Positions 50,182-62,731 of a stretch of 64,000 bases of DNA are shown here, piece by piece. Numbering within the stretch: position 1 is the first letter of the stretch; every line of letters begins with the position of its first letter. The stretch comes from Dysidea avara. Its lineage: Eukaryota > Porifera > Demospongiae > Dictyoceratida > Dysideidae. Below the pieces are notes generated by a model. That model was not told the DNA's origin and did no database searches. It saw only the letters and a program-made list of their open reading frames with translations. A program made the position numbers and the translations under genes. The DNA lies in the NCBI RefSeq assembly GCF_963678975.1, contig NC_089274.1, forward strand, positions 18,059,633-18,123,632, given 5' to 3'.

Positions 50182-52712
50182 GGTGGGGACTATTCTACGG
50201 AACGGAACGGAACGGAACGGAACGGAACGGAATGATGGACTAAACCACGGAACGGAACGCTTTCTCAAACTGAAGCTTGCAACTTACCATTGCTGAAACT
50301 TCCCTTATAAGTTAGCAGTGGCATCTCCAGTGGGTGGTTAAACATAAGATAAAAATAATTAACGGATCGATTGTGAGTTTTTGTTGGTTGTCATTAGTAA
50401 CGAAGTATTATTGTGGGATGAGCTGTATCAGTGATGTTCATCCATACGGAAGGGAACTTTATGTGAGCTGTTTTTCTTATTTAGACTTTACAAAACAGTC
50501 TGGGCCGGCCTTTCAAGTCATAAGTCAGTGTATAAATAAAGCAAGCAGGAAGATACTGGTAACAGGAAAGAGCCAGCTGAATTAAAACTTGAAGAATTTT
50601 GTGCAGTGTGTGAGGAGCAAATATTTTGGCAGACCGCAAGGAGGGTATATTCTGCAAACATCACTGAAGTGTATGCATGGAGTTATTTATATATTAACAG
50701 CTGGTGCAGTGGACTAATGCCGTATTCAATAGTGAGCTGATTTTATCTGTTGCACAATTCAAGGATGTGTCTGACTGCTAGCCTTGAATCAGGCTAAATG
50801 TCAAAACTCCAAGATCAGCCAAATTTCTATTATAAGCCGCATGTGAAACCATGCCCGTAGCCACCAGGCAAACGTGATTTGGACCAGGATGTGTGTGTAA
50901 TTTCAATGTATCTAGTCAGACCTGAAATTGAACACTGACATTAATTACATACCACCTAAGAATCCTAGGATTTCTTAAGTGTAACATTTCACATGCTTCA
51001 CTTCAAACAAAACAGGTTAAATTTGTTCGTCTATTTTCAAGTGATTCCCAGTCCAGCTGGTCCATGAAATTACAATGGGATCACATGTATTTGTTACAGT
51101 GCGGGCTGTCCTGTGTTGGATCTACTCTAGAGTTGAGATTTCAAGGTAGACTCACTGCCAATTTACTGACACTAGTACTGTTGTAGCATGTTTAAGTGGA
51201 GGACAAATGAAATAGTAATGCTAGATTATTTATGTATACAAATTTTTCATAATGAAATTGATATCCTATTTTGATTTGTACTTCCACTTTGTAACATATT
51301 CAAGAGCAAGAAGCTACCACACTTAATCTCCAACCACTGTCATTAATTAACAAGATCTCACTAGTCTGTAATTCACCTTACTGTAGTGATTTTATTGATT
51401 CATCTGTATGCTTTCTTCATTTCCTTTGAAGTTGTACCAAGAATTCATAATAAGGTGGGGAGTGTCTAACTTGAATGCATTCACCAAACACCCTACTTAA
51501 AGTAACACCTCGGCCTTATTTCAGAACAAAGGCTTTACCTTCTTCAGCAACTCTAATCAACAGTTTTCTATCCCCCAGTAAAGGTGTTGATTTGATGAAA
51601 GGTGAACTTTACACAGGGTGTTTGTACAGGCCATACTGAGAGTTAGACACTCTCCCCCATACAAATCAGTATTACGAACTCTTGGTTGTACAGTATAGGT
51701 AAACAAAGATAACTTTCTCTCCCATCTTATTCTAGGATTTCTATTGACAAGGAAAATTCAATTATTTGTATACAGGCTCAAAATTGAGAAAATATAAAGA
51801 AAGTGAATTAATATTATATAGTCAGTTTGCTTTTGGATATTTAATGTCTCCAACCACAACAAAAATTCAATGAATCCATGCATCTCGTCACTGGTCGTCT
51901 GAACATTCTGAAAGTGATACCTCACTCAATCAACCATATATTCTGTTTATTAGACTGAATAAAGTCATGATTACCTAAACAATCACTTAATTAATGTTTT
52001 ATAATTATCCTATTCCATTTTCCTGGAGGTTCCACTGATAAAATGCAATTTCAGCAATGATAGCAGCTAGCCAAGCTGCAAGTTGATTCAGAAAGTACTC
52101 CATTCTGTAAAATAGACCCCATCCAGAATTCAACTCAGTACTCAGGCTGAGATATCTGACAATAGTCCACTACTCTGTTAATGAATCATTGATGTTCACA
52201 CAATATAGCTTCCTTGAGGTATCTGAATGTTTGCTCCTCACACACTGCACAAAATTCCTTTAGATTCTACTTAGACTGAGTTGATTCAGCTTGTCACCAT
52301 ACTTGTTTCCTTTGTAGTGTAGCTATACACATACTCATTTATGCCGATTAGAAAGGCTGGGCCTCAGACTGTACATTCTAAAGTCAAGTAAGTAAAAATA
52401 ACTCACACACTAGTAAAAAAAAGTCATGCATTAAGTTCCCTACTTGATATTTCTGAAGATGAAATCACTGAGTCAGCTATTCCCACAATTAGTACTTCGT
52501 TACTAATGACAACCAACAAGAACCCACAATCGATCCTTAAATTCGTTTTATCTTTCTTGGGGTACGTTTGATTACCTGCTGGAAGTGCCACTGATAACTT
52601 GTACAGCAATGGTAAGCTGCAAGCTTCAATCTGAGAAAGCATTCCGTTCCGCAGTTTAGTCCATCATTCCGTTCCGTTCCGTTCCGTTCCGTTCCGTAGA
52701 ATAGCCCCCACC
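50182..52712. mobile_element. Mutator-like element with long TIRs, 2.5 kb
   Basis: The termini read GGTGGGGACTATTCTACGG and CCGTAGAATAGCCCCCACC, flanked by an exact 9-bp duplication TTATTAAAC (50173-50181, 52713-52721). The inverted repeats extend inward about 450-500 bp at roughly 75% identity and include (GGAAC)n tracts (50199-50231; 52670-52697). Shared landmarks are gaattttgtgcagtgtgtga (50592) and its inverse near 52241. A 9-bp duplication with long TIRs is typical of MULEs. No transposase is present, so it is non-autonomous. It carries a nested foldback at 51455-51658. Confidence 0.85.
51455..51658. mobile_element. Foldback MITE nested in the Mutator-like element
   Basis: ggtggggagtgtctaact at the left mirrors agttagacactctcccc at the right. 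The arms continue inward (aaacaccc...taaagtaacacct / aggtgaacttta...gggtgttt). About 204 bp, non-coding. Confidence 0.75.
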
Positions 52713-53074
52713 TTATTAAACTCAGTATAGGCCAGGAAGCTTAATCTGGGCTGATGACTGTTGCACGGTGGTATTTTCGCTCCGTGATTATTCTACGTGG
52801 GCGGGTTATCCAGATTAAATACTCTAATAGTAAATACCTTAATAATGCAGTCAAGTGTATAACAACAATCTTTGCACTGAATTTGACAGCTATTAAAGGC
52901 ACCAGTAATGTCAATTGTAGGAGACTCTCAGTCTGTATGCACATTGCAATTTGATCAGTTTCATGTGTGTACTGAAATGTTGACGGTGTTACTATGCAGA
53001 ATGCAAAATTACACTATTCACAACAGTCTTCTTCATAATCCATTACTGGATTAATACAAAGTACATAAACTAGA

Positions 53075-53340
53075 TGAATAAAAAATTGGAAATTTTAAAA
53101 TGGGAATAGGGATCGCTGAAAAAAGCCATGAAACAAGAAGGGATTGCTGGGGTGGTAATGTAAACCACAAGTCCCTATTTTGACTCACTTCAAAATGACA
53201 GAGCATGTAACTAAAGATTTATGACAGAGTCAAAATAGGGATTTGTGGTTTACATTACCACCCCAGCGATCCCTTCTTGTTTTGTGACTTTTTTCAGCGA
53301 TCCCTATTCCCATTTTTAAAATTTCCAATTTTTTATTCAT
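53075..53340. mobile_element. Highly symmetric foldback MITE
   Basis: Arms of about 110 bp run from gatgaataaaaaattgg to gactc at the left and from gagtc to ccaattttttattcatc at the right, with few mismatches and a loop of about 35 bp near 53187-53225. TA flanks both ends (ctag context). It shares gggaataGGGATCGCTGAAAA with the element at 37577-38149, so they form one family. Confidence 0.88.
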
Positions 53341-53342
53341 CT

Positions 53343-54089
53343 AGTATAGAAATGATATTCTATTTGTTACTTTGATGCTCAGCAGCTAAACTTCACTGAA
53401 CACTCTGTAGCTAGTTTGATTCCCTATAGCTACACTTCAACAATACCGACTCTCTAATAGAACAATCAGTCAGTAGCACCACATAAATCAAACACACAAT
53501 GCTGAAGAAACTCAAGCTCTTTCTCTGTTGATCTGTACCTGTGTTGCAATATTTTTCTCATTGAGGTCATAGATGTGATGATAGTTGTTGTAGTAGTTTT
53601 TATCATGCAGCCGAAACATCAATTTCCTGCTATACAAACTCACTTGTAGACATATTTCTTGTATGTTAACTTTTCGGGATAGTTCAAACTACTTTGAGCA
53701 GATGATGGCTATAGCATCATATTATATTCAAACTTACATGGGCATAAAAAAGTTTACAGAGGATTCTGGCCTTCCTATTATAATAAAAGCAAGATTGATC
53801 ATGTTTCAGTTCAAGGTTCATTATACCCATCTTCCTGTTACTCCAGCAACACATGCACGCGCGTGCGCACGCACACACACAAGCATTTGAATGGGGGTTG
53901 ATTTTATACCCGTATTTCTATCACGATACCAAGACCACCTGAATAAGACCAGAATACAATCATGGCCAGTTCATGGCCAGTACTGAAACTATCTTGTTGC
54001 ACAGCAACCTTACCAATGACTGATTATTATTCATAAAAATATCATCTGATACGTGTGCAGGTATATACATGATAAGATCATACAAACAA
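53343..54089. other. Downstream of lipin, no further gene seen
   Basis: AT-rich sequence, with a CA/GC microsatellite remnant near 53845-53882 and a diverged dispersed motif at 53449-53470. The lipin stop codon ends at 54090, and this is probably its 3' untranslated and intergenic region. No clear AATAAA is placed. Confidence 0.4.
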
Positions 54090-57000
54090 TTAAAAAACAT
54101 CTGGTAAGTCCATAACATCAACAAAAGATTGCTGCCTCCAGTAAGTGACATCAGTATAATCCTCTGAACATCTTTCCTCCTCTTCTATCACTGATTTGGA
54201 GTGTGGAGGGAACATGGGGTCACATAGACAGGTCAGGTCAGAATACCTGAACAGGTTTCTTAAAACCCTGACTTATACAGTGGATACATTAACTTACGAT
54301 GATTGGAATGTATGAGACAACTTGTGTTTTAAGTGTCCCTTGTGATTAATGGTGAAGATTCTGTGGAATGGAATGCCTACTGCCTGATAGCTGATGGCAT
54401 CCTGTGGAAGACACAGTACAAGCAATAACAACAGCCTCAAAATGAATTGCTGTGCTTGTTTCATCTTAAAATTTTAATTTGTTAATCAGAAGGGCCCACT
54501 GTACACTGTGCACATACATTAGGAACATACCGTGTGTTTGTTTCCAAATCCAGCATAGAACGGATCATAATCTTCCGGAAAAAGTGATCGTATTTCCTTG
54601 AGGCATGCTATTTTGAATTCCTCAGGTTTCTTCTCAATAACCTCCCTGTGAAATAATAAAGTACATGCCTGGCTCAAATAATAGCAGGAGCTCATAATAG
54701 TAATCCAGAAAACAGACGGACATGACTAAAACACGGAATGGACTGGGAAAATGGACTAGCAAACGGACTGGAAAGAACTTGCCTGAAAACGTTTTTTTGC
54801 CATAGAAACTCACTAAATCACTGCTACAAAGAATATAACACGTAACAACAGCCTTAAACAAACCTCTAAACGTGTGCTCGAGCCACCATTACTACCCTGA
54901 GATAATTTACAAAGCGCCAGTCTGCCAGTTTGAGCGCCTGTGACAGCGAAGTTGTCGGTTAGCTACAGTTTAAGCAAACAAAGATTTGTAGTAGCCAGTT
55001 TCTTGCCAGCTGATTAAATACAACGTGGCCGCCACGAAGCCTACCTGTCACGAGCTGTCACCTGTAAAACTGAAGATCAGCCGTCAAACTAATTGCAGCA
55101 ATTAACCAGACCATGAATTCCAAGTAACATAGTGTCTTAACAGGCTTAAAGCTTGTGTCTTGTCTTGTTTACACATGCGAAACGAAAGTGCGCTTTTAAT
55201 TAAACACAAAATGAATTTAATTTCAGACTATCTTTAAGCGCAGGGCTTAATATCGGCTTGAGCAAACTTCGACATCGTGTTCAGAGCAGTTCAGAGGTTT
55301 GTTTCAGGTCGTTGTTGCGTGTTATATTCTTTCTAGCACCTATACAGTGAATTTCTATGGCCAAAAAACGTTTTCAGGCAAGTTCTTTCCAGTCCGTTTG
55401 CTAGTCCGTTTTCCCAGTCCGTTCCGTGTTTTAGTCATATCCAAAACAGACAAAGTACAAAGATCACACATAATGTTTCAACACATGACTATAGCTAAAA
55501 CTACCACATTCTAAAATTGAAGTCATTCACCTACACCAGGTGGGTATAAGATAATCTAGTCAATCTGGAATTTGGCTTTATGTATTAGTAAACAAATTGA
55601 CAAGATTTCATGCTATTCAGGAACCTGAGCCATTTGTTTGCTATAATAATTTGACTGCTCCTGGATCATGGGGAGAAGCTAGTGTGTCGATAGTATGCAT
55701 TCAGTATTATAGCTATTCCTTATACTGCACCAGGTTTTTTTTTGACTGAAACTATAATACTCTTCTAGATCCACCACTGCAGTATAACACATGCAATTGT
55801 GTCAGCTAGTAGCTGTGAGTAATACTAGATCATTACTAAGCTGTTTCAGTACCTTTATCAATAACATGGTTTAGCTCATTAGAATACAACAAAGACTATA
55901 TAAAAGAACTAACTTGGCAAATGCCTTTAACGTAGAAATAGGTGTTAACAGCAATGGTCCATTTGGAAGGGAGATTTTATCTTGGTTAATGCTTCGTAGA
56001 AATCCCTTTGTCATTTTAGACTACAACATTACACACACCAATAAACACAATATCATTTCGTGACCACCTCACCATTCCTATTGATCGAGCTGATAAGTAA
56101 ATGAACTGGTAACCATTTTTGTGTATAGTAGCATATAGTCCAGCCTGTGTATTAGAGAGTAGCCAAATTGTAATGTGTTGAGTGCTCAGGTATGTGTGCA
56201 TGTGCGCATATAAATAAACAGCAGATTCTCATTATATATAATATATATAACAACGCATTACTCTAATAGAATAGTCACTAGGAAGGCTACTAAACACATA
56301 TTCCTTACCACTCCTAAATGAGACCAGTCTTTGCCAAATAATGGTAGTAGTTGTCCTGCAACATCTGATCTAGTGATAAATAAAAATTCATCTGAAAAGC
56401 TGACTGCAAACCAATGGTCACCTGTACGCAGTTATTTCAGTATGTACCATATTTACTTGGTTACATGCTGCACCTTCAATAGTAGCTGCACTTGAGTGGT
56501 GCCACGATCAGTTTAGAAAGTAACTTAAATATTGTTTTTGAGTATTGAGTGGTGGTCAAATTTAAATAGTCGCCACATCGATTTTTAAGTACACGCCGTG
56601 GCATTAACCAATTAAATACGGTATACACTGTGTGCATGTGTGTGTGCATGCATGCATGCAGAATTAGGGGTTACATAATATTACTTTCACAGCAATGAGT
56701 AACATGTTACATGACAGAGTAATGAGTAATATATAATGGATATCATTGTAATGCATTGTTTCTTTTAATGTGCATTTTATCCAGCTCATGATTGGTTGCA
56801 GTTTGGATGCAGACAGTACTGGAGACAGTAGTCTGGCTGCCCGTGTAGCATATTGTATGTAATATTATGTTATGTAATCAGTGTATATCAATTAGAATAT
56901 TAAAGATATCATATGGTGTCAGAAGTGTGTTCAGAATGAACATTTGTAAATTGCCTGATCCTCTTTCCTTTACCGGAAACAACGCCAAGAATTGGTGTGA

Positions 57001-60000
57001 CTTTAAAGAACACTTACAATGGTTTCTCGCTGGAACGGAATCGACGGAAAAGTCTGACATGATAAAAATCGGTAAAAATCGGCATAATGTTATCACATGC
57101 TGGCAGAGAAGCAAGAGAAGTGTTTAAAACTCTCCCATGGGCCGCTGATGGTGACGATAAGAAATTCGATAAAGTTCTCGAGAATTCTGTTCACCGCAAA
57201 AGAACATTCTTTATGAAAGATATGGGTTTTGGACTCTGTAACAAGACGGCAACGAAGCAATCGATGCGTACCTGACAAGATTAAAGTTCAAGATTGATTA
57301 TTGTGAGTATAACAAGGAAGGATGGCCTCCAGCTGTCAAGGTGGAGCTGACAAGAGACAAGTTTATATTTGGTTTACAAGATGATTCATTAAAGGAGCGT
57401 CTTCTCCATGAGTCAGACCCCACTCTAGCCCGAGCAGTGTCAATAGCACAGCGCAACAAGTCATCTAAGAAACATGTCAAAGAAATGTCAACTAGTAAGC
57501 GGTCTGCCAATTGTGATGAACTACAACACAGGGTACCACCATCAAGAGCCAGTGGTAGAGGTAGAGCTTTTTCCTGTGGGCAATGTGGCAGGACCCACAA
57601 GCCTAAAGAGTGTCCTGCTTATGGCCAACGATGCTCTATCTGCCACAAGTTTAATCATTTTGCCAAGGTGTGCAGAAGCAAGCATCTCCTGCCACAAGCA
57701 CACCAGAACCCACAACTACGTACAAAGAAAAAGATACATGTTGTTGATGATTTTGATGTTAACTCTGACAGTGAATTCACTTTGTCTCTTGACCCTATAC
57801 AGATTGATGGCCTAGCAGAGCAGTCCTGTTCTACAATTTCTACCTCCAGTGGCGATGTGAATTTCAAGTTAGATGCTGGTGTAGAGGCAAGTGTGATACA
57901 CACCAAGGTCTATAGGGCCATGCAAAGCAAGTCAGTTCATAAGTCAACAAATGTTCGTTTGTCAGCTTATGGTGGTGCTTCCATCACACCCATTGGGACT
58001 TGTAACTTGGTGTGCAAAGGGAAATCACAGTCACACACCATTGAGTTTCATGTGGTTTCGGTTGATGCTAATCCAATCCTTGGGTTGTCTGCGTGTAGAA
58101 AATTGGGTCTCATCAAAAGGATGGATACAGTCAGCATCTTAAATGGCCTCACAAAAGCTGCAATAAAAGAAAGATATAAGAGTGTTTTCGCAGGATTAGG
58201 TAAGCTTAGCAAGTATCACATAACTTTACAAGAAGGATATGAACCAGTGATCAACCCACCACGTCATGTACCACACTCTTTGAAAGAAAAGCTAAAGCAA
58301 ACCTTAGAAAAGAAAGTGAAGTCTGGTGTCCTTGTCAAATTGGATGAGCAACTGACTGGGTACACAACCTTGTAATTGTTGAAAAAAGAATGGATCCTTA
58401 CGTTTATGTCTTGACCCAAGAGAGCTCAACCAGGTGGTCAAGCGAGAGCACTACAGGATACCCACTGTACAAGAAATTTCAAGTGAACTTGCGGGCAAAA
58501 CAGTATTTTCAACTGTAGATCTCAAGGATAGATACTGGCAAGTTGAACTAGACGAGGCTAGCTCTTACCTGTGTACGTTCAATACCCCATTTGGACGATA
58601 CCGTTTCACTAGAATGCCATTTGGGTTAAAGTCGGCAAGTGAAGTCTTTCAAAAAAAAAAAAAAAAAAAGAACGAAACAGTATTTGAAGGAATTGAGGGT
58701 ATCCACATTGTTGCGAACAATGATGACATTATCATTGCTGCCAGCTCAGTAGAAGAACATGATCATATTCTTCAACAAATGCTTGACAGAGCTATGGAAT
58801 GATGTTAAGCTTAATTTTGACAAGTTTAAACTTCACATCAGTGCTGTCAATTATCTTGGTAGTGTGATTTCTCATCAAGGAATGAAACCTGACCCAGCCA
58901 AAGTCAAAGCCATAGCAACCATGCCAATTCCATGTGACAAGCAAGCTGTTCGTCGTCTGCTTGGAATGATCAATTTTCTGGCACCTCACATTCCAAACAT
59001 GGCAATTGTCACAGCACCTTTACGAGACCTTATAAAAACTGATGTTCATTTTCAGTGGGGTCCGGCAGCAGTGAGTGCCTGGAAACAAGTCAAAGACATT
59101 CTTTCTACAGATCCTATTTTACAATTCTTTGACCTAGCTGTGAAGAGTATGATTCAGGCTGATGCAAGTCAGCATGGTTTGGGAGCTTGTTTGATGCAAA
59201 GAGGCAAACCTGTTGTGTATGCTTCCCGCAGTCTATCGCCAGCAGAACACAATTATGCGCAGATAGAAAAGGAGCTCCTTGCGATTGTCTTTGCATGTAC
59301 TAAGTTCCATCAGTTCATATACAGATGTGCAAACAGACCACAAACCCCTAGAGTCAATTGTCAAAAAGCCACTTCATAAAGTCTCTCCTAGACTGCAATG
59401 CATCTTACTTCGTCTGCAGAAATATTATCTTGTTCTCAAGTTTGTCAAAGGAAAGTACCTTCACGTTGCTGATACTCTGTCAAGAGCATTCTGTGATGAC
59501 TCACCTTGTGAAGATTTAGACAGTGGAGAGATTGAGGCAGCTGTTCATGTAGTACAGAGCCAAGAATGAAGGATCTTAGAGTGGCCACAGAAGATGACAG
59601 TCAATTACAACAGCTAAGAGATGTCATAGAGAGAGGTTGGCCCAACAACATCACTAACCTACCACAACAACTACATGAATACTGGAAGGTGAGGCAAGAT
59701 TTGTATGTGGCTAACAATTTGATTTTTATGGGTAGTTGTTTAATTATTCCTTCCAGCAGACATCAGTTGGTATTGAAGGCTATTCATGAAGGTCATCTTG
59801 GAATAGACAAATGTAAGGCAAGGGCTAGGTCTTGTGTGTATTGGCCAGGCATGAATGAAGCTATTGAACAATATGTTAAGAAGTGTTCCGTATGCAACAC
59901 ATATGCCAAAGCCAATCAAAAGGAGCCACTTGTACCACACCCAGTCCCAATGCGCCCTTGGCATACAGTAGGAGCTGATTACTTTACTATCAGTGACCAA

Positions 60001-62731
60001 GATTACCTGCTAATTGTGGATTATTTTTCCAAATACCCAGAAGTAATTCCTGTGCAATGTAAAACCGCTGAAGAAACTATCAAAGTATTCAAAACTGTTT
60101 TTGCACGACATGGCATACCGAACACAGTGATTGCCGACAACATGTCATTTGCCAGTCAGAGTGTCAGACAGTTCTCAAAAGAGTGGAATTTCAACATCTA
60201 GTCCACACTATCCCCAGTAAAATGGGTTGGCTGAGCGCAATGTTCAAACAATGAAAATGATTTTTAAGAAAGCCAGAGACAGTGGCACTGATGTGAACTT
60301 GGCACTATTGGAATTCCGGAATACATCCATTACTGGAATGATTTCACCATCACAACTTCTAATGGTAAGACATTTGCGCTCCAGTCTTCCAATGATGCCA
60401 TCACATTTAACAACACCTTACAGCCAGAGTTGTTGAAACAAACTCAAATTCCGACAAATTAAACAACGGACACACTATAACAAGAGTGCCAAACAGCTTT
60501 CTCCACTGAAACCAAATGATGTTGTGAGATACCATAATGGATCGTCGTAGACACCAGCTGTAGTTTTAAGCAACACACCACTCCACATTCCTAACGGCAA
60601 ATGGGACTTTCCTGAGAAGAAACAGAAAACATTTAAAGAAAACAGCTGAACCAAAACCTATGCCAGTAGTTATAATGGATGATGATGAAGTAGAGTCTGA
60701 AATGATCCCTAACAGTAGTGGCAGTGTTGGTGGAGAAGTGATACCAACATTGTCAGAACGGCACGCAAGATTTGGACGAGCCATAAGACCACCCAAGAGA
60801 TACAGGGATGACTGACTTCGTTTTTATTGTAAGGTACTTATTACTTATTGTATGATTCTAAACTTGATTGAATTGTGATTGTGTATGCTACATTTCTTTA
60901 GATTTGTGTAGGGTACTTTATCTTGTAGGGTACTTTATCTTGTAGGGAGGGTGTAGCATATTGATGATGTAATACTATGTTATGTAATCAGTGTGTATCA
61001 ATTAGAATATTAAAGATATCACAGCCCACCCCTTCGCAAAAAGTAAGGGTCTGGTGAAATACACATACTATATCATTCAAAAGGACAGCGGATGCAACTG
61101 CTTGTTACGTCAGATGATTCCCTTCAATTCGAACTAAAGTATTGCAATTGCCAAGGCAATTTGTGAATTGGCTACCGCCGAATCTGGGAGGTAGAAATAA
61201 TTTAGCATCTGTATTTCACCAGACCCTTACATTTTGCGAAGGGGCGGGCAGCGCCATACTATGGAGACAGCATTGCAGGCATGAACAAAGAGTGATAGGG
61301 GGAGTGCCCTTGAGGCCAAGGTACTCATTTTTTGGCCGAACTAGAGAAACACGTGCCTTGCTACAACCCTCAGAGCAAAATGTAATATGCAATTTGTTGG
61401 GAGTATGCAACTATAGCATGTTACAGAGGTAATGTAATAGAGGTGCACCAATATGACTTATCAAGCCAATAAACAAAGCCAATCTAATATGGTGGCATAG
61501 ACCTTTTCTCTGTTGATAGTACCTAAACAGGTGTTACTATTACTAGAGCACAAGTGCCCATAAATAGATGTTTAAGTATATCTGTATCTGCTGCTTGTTT
61601 ATACATGTTACTGATTCGATACCAAGACAAGGCCACTATAGCTGATAACCGATAGCTGATTCAATTATCGGTACACCTCTAATATGTAACAAATTACATT
61701 TTAAGAGTAATGACCGCAACTCTTGTGTATGCATGTGTGCATATGGCTACTTACTAGGTAATGATCCAGACATAGGATAACTTTTATGACAAGTGTGTGT
61801 GCCTGGAAATTTTTGAGGTAAGTACATTTTACGGCTGGTCTCATCCAGTTGTTACCACCATAAAGGCTACTGCTTTAGGTGTGGTAGATGAGGGTTGTCT
61901 TTACTAGTGGTAGCAGATGGATCACCAATTTGTTATGTTATGTTTGTAAAATCCATGTACACAGCATGTAAGCGTGTCATAGTAAATCTTTTGGCAAATT
62001 CCATGGCTCATTCAACTACTCTGATTAATGCTATTAAGATAGTCAAGGTGTCTGTGATAAAAATTTAGCAAAATTTTAAGTACCTTTATCAACCACAAAC
62101 ACCAAGAAAACGCATATCGCAGAAACTTTCTGGCAAATATAGTAGCGCGCTCTCATACACACACACGCACACGCTCTCATACAGATACGCACACACCCAT
62201 CACACACGCTCTCATACACATACGCACACACCCAACACACACACGCTCTCATACATATACGCACACACCCATCATACACACGTACATGTACACGTACGCA
62301 AGCACGCACGCACGCACACACACACACACACACACCTGGTGATTGTCCCATCAATATCTGACACTATGATCTTCTCTGTATAGTCCCACAAGTACAATGT
62401 ACACTCAGCAACACAAGTACCCTGTACACATGGCACAGTATCACACGTACAATTATTAATGGTGCTACTACCTGAAATTTAGTTGTCACTGAAAACTTCA
62501 TTTCATTCATTCCATCTTTTAAATCTAAAAGTTTCTAATGGAACAGACCACTGATAACACTGGGCTATTTATAGTCTGTCTACACACCAGCTGATCTGAG
62601 GTAAGGAACAATGACTTGTGGTATCTCTTTCTCTTCATTGATCGCTGCCTGCGAGGCAGTGTGCTACTTGCCTCTTCTTCATCACTTGAGATGCTGGCAC
62701 TGAGGTGACGACGCATGGAGGACATGTCGTC
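54090..62731 (-). CDS. LPIN: Lipin (phosphatidate phosphatase), C-terminal nine exons
   Basis: Nine exons in consistent phase encode the last 302 residues: 62588-62731, 62472-62534, 62336-62421, 56309-56369, 56073-56144, 55914-56020, 54531-54645, 54298-54401, 54090-54246 (TAA). They read [124 protein letters not shown] and VTYWRQ. This is the lipin LNS2/HAD phosphatase domain. DIDGT is the DxDxT catalytic motif and is intact. Lipins dephosphorylate phosphatidate to diacylglycerol at the ER membrane and can act in nuclear co-regulation. The N-lip half lies upstream, beyond or near the window edge. The intron splitting the motif after DIDGTIT (56370-62335) contains a gypsy element, and a Mutator-like element occupies 54718-55442. 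The gene appears functional. Confidence 0.9.
54718..55442. mobile_element. Mutator-like foldback, 725 bp, in a lipin intron
   Basis: The termini are GGACATGACTAAAACACGG and CCGTGTTTTAGTCATATCC. An exact 9-bp duplication AAAACAGAC lies at 54709-54717 and 55443-55451. TIRs of about 150 bp pair through ggactgggaaaa and the segment around gaacttgcctgaaaacg (54775). It lacks a transposase. The arms include GGAAYGGACTGG motifs reminiscent of the larger element at 50182-52712. Confidence 0.85.
56843..56913 (+). repeat. 5' LTR
   Basis: 71 bp, ending gatatcata directly before the primer-binding site at 56914. No TATA box or polyadenylation signal is obvious apart from attaaag near its end. Far shorter than the few hundred bases usual for Ty3/gypsy LTRs. 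Confidence 0.85.
56935..60815 (+). pseudogene. gag-pol of the gypsy element, frame-broken
   Basis: Gag begins near ATG 56935 ([15 protein letters not shown]) and shifts frame near 57085 and 57250. Two zinc knuckles follow ([13 protein letters not shown] and [14 protein letters not shown], 57574-57675). The protease has DAG where DTG/DSG is usual (57871), a possible inactivating change. A stop comes at 58373. The reverse transcriptase (58434-58802) has [15 protein letters not shown] and a run of A near 58652-58668, with NNDD at the catalytic YxDD position. RNase H has [13 protein letters not shown] (59157). Integrase has the HHCC finger ([20 protein letters not shown]) and core Asp/Glu residues in GADYF, IADN and LAERN, with a stop at 60199-60201 between the last two. 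Several frameshifts make it non-coding now. No restored protein is given. Confidence 0.88.
60951..61023 (+). repeat. 3' LTR
   Basis: 73 bp, preceded by the purine tract gtagggaggg and a tandem 'gggtactttatcttgta'. It differs from the 5' LTR at about six positions including a 2-3-bp indel. Confidence 0.85.
61260..62149. other. Lipin intron remainder, no gene
   Basis: Between the MITE and the microsatellite. No exon-like frame with splice sites and no recognised repeat, apart from low-level AT-rich sequence. Confidence 0.4.
62150..62335. repeat. CA/ACGC microsatellite next to a splice donor
   Basis: Mixed (CA)n, (ACGC)n and 'gctctcataca' tandem units end in a pure (CA) run whose complement forms the first intron bases (gtgtgtgtg) after the lipin exon that encodes DIDGT. 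The splice donor is thus the edge of the microsatellite. Confidence 0.9.

Larger units (their letters stand above)
56843..61023 (+). mobile_element. Ty3/gypsy LTR retrotransposon with very short LTRs
   Basis: LTRs of 71 and 73 bp (56843-56913; 60951-61023), about 90% identical, read gtgtagcatattg to taaagatatcaYa. A primer-binding-site-like TGGTGTCAGAAGTG follows the 5' LTR directly at 56914, and a purine tract (gtagggaggg) precedes the 3' LTR. Host bases GCCC are duplicated at 56839-56842 and 61024-61027. The 4.18-kb element encodes Gag and Pol in the usual order and lies in a lipin intron, opposite to lipin's direction. LTR divergence and frame breaks show it is not a brand-new copy. Confidence 0.9.
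56831..61252. mobile_element. MITE split by the gypsy element
   Basis: Joining the gypsy flanks at the duplicated GCCC gives gctgcccaccccttcgcaaa. This matches, inverted, the right end at about 61228-61252 (ttgcgaaggggcgggcagc), and the TIR extends inward through agggtctggtgaaat (61046-61060) / atttcaccagaccct (61213-61227). The interior without gypsy is about 230 bp. A related terminus, tttgcgaaggggcgggcggc, lies at 16936-16955. The target duplication is not settled. Confidence 0.75.
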
